A stretch of 64,000 bases of DNA from Symbiodinium natans. Taxonomy: Eukaryota; Sar; Dinophyceae; Suessiales; Symbiodiniaceae. The position numbers were made by a program, and so were the translations under genes. A model generated the notes under the pieces. The model was not told the DNA's origin and did no database searches. It was given only the letters and a program-made list of their open reading frames with translations. Position 1 is the first letter of the stretch, and every line of letters starts with the position of its first letter. The stretch covers positions 418,602 through 482,601 of the forward strand of contig CAJNDS010000780.1 in assembly GCA_905221605.1 (NCBI GenBank). The letters run 5' to 3'. Below are positions 54,690-64,000 of this stretch, one piece after another.

Positions 54690-57600
54690 CAAAACATCTG
54701 ACAAAGAATATTGCTGCATTAATTAAAGAGTACATTCTTGTCAAGTAGATGTACCCGTACATTCATGCTCAGAATATCTCTAGACAGGTATTTAAGTCAC
54801 AAATTTGAAAGGCTAAGTTTCACATCTTGCGCACCCATTTTCATACTAACAAGACAAGAATATTTCTGTGTTCATGTCATTGCAGAGGTTGGTAAGCCTC
54901 CCAATCCAGACTTGGTTCTCAAGCTCTATACTATACTACAAATGAAGTTTCAAATCATATAGTGTAGAATCTTTGCAGGCTCCGAACTTTCCCGGGTCAT
55001 ATGGGTACTTGGCAGCTGTTTTGTGGGAGATGTTTTGCTGGTCTTCAACACACGGGAGGGTCCTCAAGGGTAGATAAGACTTTGGCACTGCTGTGACTCT
55101 AGACTCTAGTGATTTGGATTCGGGCGTCCCGGCTCTCACCGAATGCAATGTCCAGAGTCCAGAGTCGTAGTTGAAGGTCTCCTGACGCAGGTGATGACAT
55201 GAACGTGGCGTTGCAGAGAGCAGAGAAGCATGTACGCGAGGCAGGGGTCGTGTTGGGAGGGTAGGAGGGATTAAGCCGGTTAAGTGGAGATGGAGGCCAA
55301 GGGCTCTCGAGGGTGTCTTAAGCTCTGAGCCCTCAAGAGAGCCAAAAAGCCCACCGGGAAAAAATGTTGATGCTCCGTGTTCTGGGGTTCCTGAGGGGCA
55401 GTCCCTTGAAAAAGGTCCGAAAATCTGCAACGTTTTGTCCCTGGAAGCACTCCATCCTTGACTTGCCGGCGGGGCGAGGTCTTTGACAAGTGGGCCCACG
55501 ACGGCCGAGCAGAGTGCAACAGGTACCGCTGGCCCAATTTCCCGAATTCCTAACAATAAAGGGCGCAAAGCTGCCTACTGCCCAGACCGTCAGATTCGGA
55601 TAGATTCGGATGAGGTAAGGATTTGGCTTAATTTGGGGGAGCTTCAGCTAAAGCGTGGTGCGCTGTGCCCCAACGGCATTTTCTCTCCAAAGTGGGCAAA
55701 CGTGACCTGCGTGCTACGAACGGGGGAGCAAACTCCCATGAAGCCTACCTCACTGCAACGCGTCTTGCAGGCTGATAGAAAACCTGAAGCAGGAGGGCCC
55801 CGAGGTCCTTAGCCAGCAGGAGGCCTGGGGACGGCAACACCAAACTTCCACGGGCATCATCTCGAGTTAGGGAGGAAGATGGAAGGGGTCATGTTTTCGG
55901 GAATATGTGCGTAGCTGGTGTGTCTTGCCACTGGATGTTCAGCCGTCATGCACAAGTCGCAAGCTCGGAAAATGTTTAAACCCCAGCCCGGCAAGACTTG
56001 TCTCAGTTTACTGCATAGGCTGGCTTTGTGCACTTGTGAAACAGTGGGAAGGAGCGTGCCTCCGTTCTGGCGCGAGCAGTCCTCAGCACCATGGAGGACT
56101 CGAGTGCTTCCTTCTCCCCTCACCCGCCACGTAACATGATGGCAGGGGTGGCAGGGGTGCATGTAGGATGTTGCTTGCATAGCACTAAACCTCGGAATGA
56201 ACGCATCCACGGCATGGCTTTCCCCGGCTTGTGTGGATGCAGATGGCTTTCAGCTTCTCTTGAATAAACGGATGGTGAGCCTGGTAAAAAGCTTGTGGGG
56301 TTCTAGCACGTTAGCTTTCAGGGTTGAGGACGTCGCTGCTCGAGGGAAAGGGAAGGGGGGGGGGGGTAACGACTCCATCCTTTCAACTCAGCCCTTCCTT
56401 CCCTGCACAGTAATACTAAGTAATACTATGTGATGCGAATTCCCAGAGCCACTCCCCAAGGCTTTGTCCCCACAAATGCCTGCTGTGCTGCGAGGTCGAA
56501 TCAAAGCCCCATGTCCCGCACCCAAATGGACTAAAAGGACTACAAGAGGGGCGCAGTCGTCCTCACCACCATCGAGCAGCCGCTCGACTGCACAAAAAGT
56601 CTCAGCCGAGCAGCCGCCTCTTCTTAGGGCTGAGGGCAAAAGCGGGATATTTCAAGAGTACAGGGTTCTTGGGTAGGGCTACATGCATAGGGTTTCGCTC
56701 AAGTCGTCAGTCTTCAGCACTTGACCCATGCTGTTGCTGATCCTGCGCGGCCTCGCAGGTATGTCTCCGTCCAGGAGAAGCTTGAGCAGGCCTTCCTGGG
56801 GGCTCAATGACGCTGTAAAGGGCTACAGGGGTGGGTGGGAGCGGGCTTCTGCTCTGCACTGCGTGTGCAGCTAGCTGCCCGAAGAGATTTTTGGGTTTTT
56901 TGTGCCATTTTGTGAGTGACCTCGCAGTTCGCGTATGAGGCTGCAATCTGTCGAGTGAGTCTGTGAGTGCTTGCTGCTGTTTGTTCGGGAACCCTGGGCT
57001 TTGGGTCCTGGTTGGTTTGCTTGTTTGTGTGCTCTACGAACCGTTGGCATCCGTTGGCCCCTTGAAAGTTGTTTGAGACGGTTTCCCCTCTCAAGGTTCG
57101 GAATCTATCGTAGGGAGGCACTCGGACCCGAGGACTGCTCTTGTGGCTTTGAGGCCCCAAGGCTCCGTGTTGGAAACACAACAGAAACGAGAGCAGAGTA
57201 GGAAGGGAAGGCTTAGCAAGTTCAGGGCGTCGCGCCACCAACTGGCACCGCCCGCAGTTGCCGAGGGTGAATTTACCGCAAAGCCTTTCAGAAAGGAACA
57301 CGGCCTCTGCGCTTCTCTAGCCATGGTGTAGGCCGGGTTCAGCTTCGTGTCGCAGTGCGCCTCGAAAGATTCGGCCAGCTGAGACCTGCGGGGTGCCGAG
57401 TCTGCTGGGTTCCTTTTGAATTGTTAAAGGACGGGCGAGTATGGTTTGTGCAAGTCCAATAACCAAAGCATCAATACTATTACACTTATATTTGCGCCTG
57501 GCATGTTGGGCAACTAAGTAAGTAGATTGCAGAAGGAGCTGCAGCATTTCCCTAACAGTCATTACGATTACCAGAACCAGGTTTGTGAGGGTTTGCAGGG

Positions 57601-59030
57601 TGGGGCTGAACCCTTTGTTGGCACGGCAAGGAACATTTGCGGTTGAGCTTTGGTTTTGCTTGCTTTGGATGTCTTTCAGCGTTAGCAACTGAATGGGCTC
57701 ACCGGGAAGGTTTGGGGCTCAAATTCCATCCCCAAGTCTCTCCAAAAAAACACACAAACACACACACACACACACACACACAAGACCGGTGCTTCAAGGC
57801 TCCACCTGGTGGCTTTCGCCAGGAAGCGAGCTGTCAAAGCTCACTGTGTAGTAGAACTCCACTTGCCTCGACGACTGCAGTGCGGAAATTTGAGGTCATC
57901 GTTCCCAAACACCCTACTAAACTCCGCCGACCTGTGAGTCCGTGAAGCTGCTTCAGGAGTCATGCTTGGGGGCAGCCCTGCATGTTTCTCAGCCGAAATG
58001 TATGTAGGGCAGAATTTGTAGCACTTGCCTGGGAAGCGTTCCATCGGTTTTACTAGCTCTTCACACGCAGCATTTGATATAACTAGGATCTGGCGACCCC
58101 CTACATCGCACCGAGATGGCAAACCGCAGTGCAGTTCTTTTGTGGCACCTGGAGGGTTCGGCAGACTGCCCGTGGATGTGGAGACAAATTGCGTTGCGGG
58201 ACGGGGTCGGGTCAGGGGGGTCCAGGGTTTAGGATGGGTTTGTAGCCTGCAAAGATGTTGGACCTCATATCTTTATTTCCAAGCACCAAGAAGCCAGCGC
58301 CGGGCTGCATTCGAAGGGCTTCAAGTGTTGCACAAATCTACTGGGAGTGCTTGCAAGCTTTGGGGTGGACAGCTGCTGTTAGAGAAGACAACTCCTGCAA
58401 CTCGCGATGCTGAATGCCGAAATACCTGCGCTACACCAAGCCACACTGAATCCCCAGAGCCCCCTGTACCCTCCTTGGTGGCTCCCAGCGTGGGCCGGGG
58501 CGGCCGCGAGCCCCTGCGCGGGAGGACGCCGGCCGCGCGCTCAATGGGGGATTGCAGAGCTCATGCCGGTTCACAGCCTCGCAGTTCATTTCTCAGGGCC
58601 GACATGAGTTAGAAGCTTTTTCAGGTTTGCCTTTAATTAGAGTAAAAATTGTATGAATGTTACCTTCAAAGTAGCATTGTATAGATCTCTAACAGTTATC
58701 TAACCTCTCAACTTTACCCTGAAAATTCGTGAAGTGTATCAAAATTGTCAGAAACATAAACTTCATATATACGTATTATTAATATACAGAAGAAAGGATC
58801 TCCCACACTATACGTAGACTTCCTGGGTAGATGAGCCCTATATTTCAAAGCTTCCCTGAAACCCAGGGGCCTGCCGCCAACATGGCGGCTACGAAGTCAA
58901 ATCAATGGATGGCTGTGAGCTCAGGGCCAGTTGTTGAGGGTCTTTAGGGCGTTTCGGGTTCAGCGTTTACGGTTTAAGGTTTCGAAAGAGGTCGCTGATT
59001 AAGTGCTTCTTGGTGATGTACCGGGTCATT
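54690..59030. other. long stretch without a supported gene
   Basis: Large open frames occur on the minus strand (54936-55568, 56804-57301, 57317-57688) and the + strand (58025-58612), but their translations are low complexity (Pro/Ser/Arg-rich) and show no domain. A minus segment near 56,480-56,600 (ETFCAVERLLDGGEDDCAPL) is faintly ankyrin-like. A (CA)n microsatellite lies at 57751-57782 and a G run at 56355-56366. 58,630-58,800 is AT-rich. Confidence 0.35.
57751..57782. repeat. (CA)n microsatellite
   Basis: About 15 CA units with one AAA interruption at the left. Confidence 0.95.
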
Positions 59031-59031
59031 G

Positions 59032-60879
59032 AATGGCAGCAATTTCCGGCGTTTCCGCCGAAGAGCTCCGGCGAGTCTGCAGCCATGTGAAGATGAGCAA
59101 GGTGCCGTGCTCCAACGGGTAGAGGATTGGCTTCGGCCTTTCTCTGATTGCTGAGAGCGTGGATGTGATGTCCACGTCGTATAGTTGTAAGGGTCTATGA
59201 TCGACTCTACCTTGCACATTAAGGTCACGTCACAGCACTTCTCAAGATTGACAAGTTTACCCTAAGAATGCTAATCATAGTAGGAGACGGTGAGTATGTA
59301 ATCTGCATGCAAGACAGTCGTCGAGTTTGGGTTGACGAGAATTTTATTCCTAGCTTTGGACGCTTCCGACAACTACTCCAGGTGCGGCTAGATCGTCTTA
59401 CAAGCCAGCGGTTCACCCCGACAAAAGAAAGCCGGTCGTAGGCTGTATGACCTGCCCTAATTATTGTTGCCGTACATGTCACAGAGCTGGAACCGGAAAG
59501 AACCCAGGGTGGAAGAGCTGAAGCTGAAGGTAACACCCTGTGAGCCCCATGCAGAAGGTTGAAGCCCCTAGCCCTAGATGCCAAAACAAGCCTTCCCCCG
59601 AGTTCCTGAATTCTCGCGCCAGGGAAGTAGCATGTGCCGCTTTTCAGCCAGTTTGTGGGGGCTGTGGCTTTGAATAGGATTTCGAAGGCTTTTAAAGTAT
59701 TTAGGTCTTTTGGGCTAGGCCTTAGTGTCTGACCAGGGCTTGGCAATCATTTGATTTTGTGAGTTCTGTCTTCAGGCAGAGAACTTGCGGCCATCAACTA
59801 TATGAGCTGAAAGCAAAACGTATGAAATTTAACGTGCGCTTGTTCAGTTCAGCGTGCTTCCCATCATGACCAATCACGTGTGGCAAGCCAACTGCTCCAA
59901 GGAACCCGACTGTCTTGACAATTGCTCTCTTTCACCCAACAACTTCCCACACATCTGTTGCAAACGCTGCAAGAAGCTGCTGGCACGAAGCGTCTTCGTT
60001 GAAGTCCAAGGTGACGGTCACAATCTCAGGCAACAACCGCCTGGGAGTGGACGCTGATTGGAGCGACGGCAAGACGCTCTACATCAAGGCTTGTGCGTCT
60101 GAGCTACACGGGCATATGCTTAGTACAGAGTACAGAGATTCTACATTCTTGGGCAAGATAAAGCGGTCCCCAAGCGTTGGGCAACTATAGGCAAGTAAGA
60201 GATAACATCCACAGGCTGATGAGAATCCGACAAGTATTGCAGCATCACCCATCCACGACGTGAACGTTCCATGGCACAGCCTAATCGAAAGCCACAAGGA
60301 AGCCCCTATACCCTTCCTTGAAAAAACACTCATACACCCCAATCCCTGGCTTGTCCCAGAGGCAGCGCTTCAAACCCGTCCCCTAAGCTCTGAAGAAAGC
60401 TTTGAGTTGCAGGCTTTAGGATGTTAAAGTGCCCATGTCGAGAAGACATGTTTCGGGGTTCGGCGGGGGGATGCCGGTCCTGGTCGAAACCCGCTATCAG
60501 GCTATCCTGGCCGGAGCTGTCAGCGACTGGAACAAAGAGAATCCAACGAAATCTGTACAGCCTGGAGATCGAGTCAGGAACTCGACAGACTGAAAGCCAG
60601 GGATTTTCGGAATCGGAAGAAGGGCGTTGAGCGTTGAGGCTTTCCGCGTTCAAGATATAGAGTAGCTCGCCCAGCTTCGGGTCCGGGATTCCAGCCACAA
60701 ACTTGCTTTATGAACAGATCACATGGGCACTAGGAGGGGTTCCGAGTGTGTGCGGGAAAGGTTCGAGGATATCGGCCCCTTCAAAGCGCATGGTTTGCGC
60801 AGAGGGCCTTGAACCATCTAAGGTCATCTCGGTCAACGGCGTCAGTGGCGACGCACAAGCGATGGTTAGGGAAATCAAG
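59032..60879 (+). CDS. PDZ-domain protein
   Basis: Scaffold-type protein; PDZ domains bind C-terminal peptides. Three phase-matched exons give one domain: 60011-60088 (VTVTISGNNRLGVDADWSDG…KTLYIK; LGVD takes the place of the GLGF carboxylate loop), 60501-60572 (AILAGAVSDWNKENPTKSVQ then PGDR) and 60823-60879 (VISVNGVSGDAQAMVREIK). The PGDR-VISVNG junction is the classic PDZ GD-x-I-x-x-V-N-G motif. Introns are GC-AG and GT-AG. The ATG at 59032 opens a probable first exon (AISGVSAEELRRVCSHVKMS, GTGCCG donor). A further open segment at 59222-59440 (VGDGEYVICMQDSRRVWVDE) may be an exon or unrelated. The downstream end is not found. Domain pairs like this are common in dinoflagellate proteins (my recollection). 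Confidence 0.7.
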
Positions 60880-61299
60880 GCACTGCCCCTACAACAGCCT
60901 TCAGAGCCGTTTTGCGCATCTGTGGGTGGTAGCGGTTTATGTATTCTCCACTGCATATTTGATAATACTGAAGCACCCCAACAAAAGAATGCCTTAATTA
61001 AACGGTACAGAAAGATCGGATTAGGGGCTATTGTGGTTTTGTTGATCTTGCATAAGGGATGGGATTCCATGGAATGGATCATATTCTCGTGGGCGAAGGC
61101 GTGCCAGGTGCATGCGAGACTGTCCGGTTTCTTGCTTCCAGCATCTTCTTGTCCTGCCTTGGTGGCCTCGCAACCGATCTCAACAAAACGACCACACCTT
61201 GCATCAAAGAAGCTTCACCGAAACCAAGGACAGGAGTTTGCTGCAGCTGCTCTTCCAGAAGGGCGAAGAGAAAGAGCGAACCGCTGGGCTCCCAAATAG
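60880..61299 (+). CDS. open continuation of the PDZ frame, uncertain
   Basis: The frame of the last PDZ exon stays open to 61299 (198 codons from 60703), but after REIK the family sequence is lost and a GC donor fits at 60880. Most of this is probably intron, though a later exon of the gene may lie inside. Confidence 0.2.
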   Translation, partial: ALPLQQPSEPFCASVGGSGLCILHCIFDNTEAPQQKNALIKRYRKIGLGAIVVLLILHKGWDSMEWIIFSWAKACQVHARLSGFLLPASSCPALVASQPISTKRPHLASKKLHRNQGQEFAAAALPEGRRERANRWAPK

Positions 61300-61309
61300 C
61301 TCGCTTTTG

Positions 61310-62010
61310 AGGTGTATGGAACGCAGCTTTATCCAAATATCTGCTGCTTTTGGAAGGAGTCCAAGGCATGGCCAGACCTAGAACCATACTTGCTTACACA
61401 CGCAGAGACACAGAAAACGAACAACAAAACATACGTACCAAAGAAGAACGCGCGCCGCCGAAGTTGGGAAGAAAGCAAAGGAAACCATAGATGACGCACA
61501 TGACATGCCGTGTGTTCGTGGTTCGCCAACTTGATTCTAGACATAAATGTCCCGGGGGCTCTGTCCAACTTCAGAACCCTGCAAGACAGACCTTTCACCT
61601 GACCAGAGGTGCAAGAACGGTCAACTGAGAATTGGAAGCTAAGAAAGGGTCAACGTCGAGATTTGGTGTTTGAATCGCAGTCGTTAGTACAACCAGTAGC
61701 TCGTTGCCGCGTGGCTTCGTGAGTGCCAAGCCCCACCCGCCTCACCCTGGACCTTTAAAGCATCCGATACAGGGAGGTCTTTGACACGCGAACGTGCACC
61801 TCTGTCGTGTGCGTCTCTGTGTGATGCGCCGACCTGGCCAAATTCAAATGGAGTACAATAACGGAGTAACGTATATCCGATGTCCTAAATCCACATTCGC
61901 AGCTCAAGCCTGTCAAGCACAAATTCAGGCGGAGCCCGATCCCGTGCCAGTCCCTGGAGTGTGATCCTCGCACCTGCCGGGGGTGTGGGAGGATGGGAGG
62001 GCGCAGTGTC
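61310..62010. other. spacer, no supported gene
   Basis: No convincing coding segment, repeat or RNA gene seen. Confidence 0.4.
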
Positions 62011-62017
62011 TGTTCAG

Positions 62018-62168
62018 ATTTTAACGCTTTCGGAAGTGGGGAACTGGTAGCCAAATTTTGGCAGGTACTGTATGGGTTCGAAACTGTTCAGGGGGGCTGG
62101 TGTTTGCTGTATCCGAGGGCTTTAGGAGAGATCCGAGTCCCAATTCCTGAAAGCGTGACACTGTTCAG
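62018..62168 (+). CDS. candidate exons, unknown gene
   Basis: Exon 62018-62064 (GTCTGTTCAG acceptor, GTACTG donor; DFNAFGSGELVAKFWQ) and exon about 62128-62168 (GGCTTTAG acceptor, GC donor; GEIRVPIPESVTLF). Both have good sites and composition, but their phases do not join directly, so another exon is likely. No family recognised. Confidence 0.35.
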
Positions 62169-62710
62169 GCATTCTGCCCTGAAGTTGAGCTGACGCCTCA
62201 AGCCCCTAACAGACTAATCAAAACCTCAGCTCCCCTAGCCCTGAGTCCTCAACAGCTTCGGCCCCACAACAGTTCCGCAAGCCGTGATCCCTGGAAGCAC
62301 TCCACTGAGGTTGTCCGGGCGGGAATGCCCGTGGACATCCCTGGGATGCCTCCGCGGACCAACTTTAGGGGATCAGATGGGTTTCATATGTCTGGTTTAT
62401 CTAGGGTTGTGGGATTTTGGGATTTAAGAAGGCACGCTGGTTGAGAAGGGTGCTGCATGCATCTCCAGCTGATGGTAGTCTTTACATTCAGCTTGTTCGC
62501 CCGCGCAGGCTGCTTTCTGGAACAAGGAATCAGGATGCGGTTGATACGGATGCCAGCGGTTGATGCAACTCAGGGTTTCGAGGCATCTTAGGTTAGATAC
62601 AGGCTTTATACTAGTTCAAGTTACGAAGATGTTCGTTGAGAATTCTCTGAGTTCTCAGCGATGTCAGCGCCTCCAAGGTTCATAAGGGGCTCTCTCGGTC
62701 TCGAATCGCG

Positions 62711-62939
62711 ATGAGGACCGTAGATGTGCTCCTGGAACTCCGGGCGAGGGCCGCGGAGAAGGCGGCGGCTGCGAAAGGCCGGAGGTGTGAGACTTTGAGC
62801 ATCTTCGGGAGTCTTGGAGAGTGTCGAGACATGTCGAGAGTGAGAGTGGCATGACAGGACTTCGGTTTTGCAAGGGTCGGCAAGAATGGGGCATCAGGTT
62901 TCAGGAGATCAGGCTTCATCGGGCTCAGAGCTTTTGTAG
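62711..62939 (+). CDS. candidate small two-exon gene
   Basis: The ATG at 62711 opens MRTVDVLLELRARAAEKAAA then AKGR, an amphipathic alanine-rich helix, with a GTGTGA donor after 62784. The acceptor at 62856 gives a phase-matched second exon (TSVLQGSARMGHQVSGDQAS…) ending in TAG at 62937-62939. The product would be about 52 residues. Modest support. Confidence 0.35.
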
Positions 62940-63281
62940 TTTAGGGTAGTCACGGGCAGTGTTGGGCAAGCCTGAGGGGCCTGATGTAGGCCTGATTTGT
63001 TTGTTTTGTTTTCATGCGCTTTTGACGTGGTGCCTGCAGGGGGTTGAGAGGGCCAACTGGGCCGTTACTGCAAGGTTGAGGCTTTTGGGTTTCGGCTTGT
63101 TTTGTGGTAGCCTGGTGGGCTAAGCTCAGCGCATGTGTTAAGTAGAAGTTGGGGAATGGGAGTCGGTGAGATGCACCCCAGGCCATGTCAAGATTTGCGA
63201 TTGGCCTTCTCAGGGTGTCCAGAAGATGTCTTGCCTAAAATTGCCTTGCAAGGAACAGAGCTGAGCCCAGCTGAATCTAAC

Positions 63282-63616
63282 TGAGAATCTCCAACCTCCT
63301 CCCTGAACTCCCTGAAGCCGATGGGCTGGATGTATCTCTCCCTGAAATTGTGTGGGCTTCCCTGCCTGAAGGCACCACGCCCAAAGCTGTGGCGAAGCCC
63401 AGCAATGAGCCGCCAAACCACTATGAGGCAGAAGAGGGCGGGTCTCCGGCTCTTGCAGGAGGTTGTCCCAGTTTTGGGAGAGTGGCTGAGGAGTCGTTGG
63501 AATGGTGGGTATTGGGACGTTGGGATGGGTGTGTTCCGGATCGCTTGTTTACAGTCGGGCTTTCGGGTTTGGACGTTGCCCTGGCAGAGCCCCAGAAGTC
63601 CTTCATTTTTGGATGA
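63282..63616 (+). CDS. strong open frame, probable exon, unknown
   Basis: The + frame reads LPELPEADGLDVSLPEIVWA, then SLPEGTTPKAVAKPSNEPPN, then HYEAEEGGSPALA, where a donor is likely near 63,460; after that the frame stays open to 63616 but is less convincing. Acidic and proline-rich. No domain recognised. Confidence 0.45.
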
Positions 63617-64000
63617 GCCTCTTGAACGGGATGTAGCTTCCAAGATGCACCCGAGGTTCTAGGCATCGATCTCCGAGCAGACGATGCGGCCATCAAGAAG
63701 AGCGCCTCGCTCAAGAGTTAAGACAACACAAGGTGCCCCTACCATAAGGATAGCCTGCAGCTTAGGTTTTCAGGGCATTCTCAAATTATGCAGGTGAACA
63801 ACTTGAATATTGAAAGAGTACCTTAGCCCCGGAAGAGGGAACCACATTGACTTTGCTAGTCTGGAAGGGGAAAGGATGCTAAATCTGCGGAAGCCAGCCA
63901 GAGAAGCGCTTGCGCAACCTCCTTGCCCTTATGAGCCTCAAGCTGGATAAGAGATTTGGGTGAGCCGGCTCGTTTTCTGCGTGTAGCACATACAGTACGG
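63617..64000. other. window end, no supported gene
   Basis: No coding segment or repeat identified in the last 380 bases. Confidence 0.4.

Noticed and set aside
54936-55568. 210-codon minus-strand open frame
   Set aside because: Pro/Ser/Leu-rich translation without domain or splice context; length is within chance expectation.
58974-59746. Decayed reverse transcriptase on the minus strand
   Set aside because: A LHADY word superficially resembles an RT active site, but the surrounding RT blocks are absent and the + strand reads better.

Overview
The window looks like nuclear DNA of a dinoflagellate, most likely a Symbiodiniaceae-type alga. Evidence: (i) many Arabidopsis-type TTTAGGG telomere-like arrays lie inside the sequence; (ii) gene exons are tiny (about 20-120 nt) and are separated by introns starting with GC or GA as well as GT, a known dinoflagellate feature; (iii) several protein segments resemble families I recall from Symbiodinium proteomes (recollection, not a search); (iv) base composition is about 50% GC, with long G or C homopolymers. 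One 100-base N gap sits in a CA-type microsatellite. No bacterial operon, CRISPR array or intact transposase was seen.

Layout. Positions 1-2,900 are repeats: an inverted array of a 49-bp hairpin satellite, then degenerate TTTAGGG sequence, then an AT-rich block with a dispersed hairpin element. Positions 5,100-6,100 hold a cluster of unrecognised exons. Positions 7,845-9,478 encode an armadillo-repeat protein with a C-terminal TIR-like domain. Positions 13,335-15,228 encode an ammonium transporter in two exons joined by a GC-AG intron that contains telomere-like repeats. Positions 17.6-18.5 kb hold Cys-rich exons. Positions 18.7-23.5 kb are mainly minisatellite, microsatellite, gap and a MITE-like element. 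Positions 25.7-31.5 kb hold a long multi-exon gene of a family I recall only from dinoflagellates. One of its introns carries a foldback structure enclosing telomere-like repeats. Positions 32.4-46.3 kb carry further short-exon genes of unknown function. Positions 46.9-51.8 kb encode an ETHE1-type persulfide dioxygenase that can be assembled from about twelve exons of roughly 21-75 nt. Positions 52.4-54.3 kb hold more exons. Positions 59.0-60.9 kb hold a PDZ-domain gene. Positions 62.0-63.6 kb hold more candidate exons.

Every gene supported by homology, and nearly every candidate exon chain, lies on the + strand. This fits the unidirectional gene arrays described for dinoflagellate chromosomes. 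The identified proteins do not form one pathway: they cover ammonium uptake (AMT), mitochondrial-type sulfide/persulfide oxidation (ETHE1), a possible NAD-linked ARM-TIR protein, and scaffold-type PDZ and PH-like proteins. Splice sites were chosen by eye from reading-frame continuity and protein-family alignment. Homology-supported joins (AMT, ETHE1, PDZ) are much firmer than the unrecognised exon candidates.
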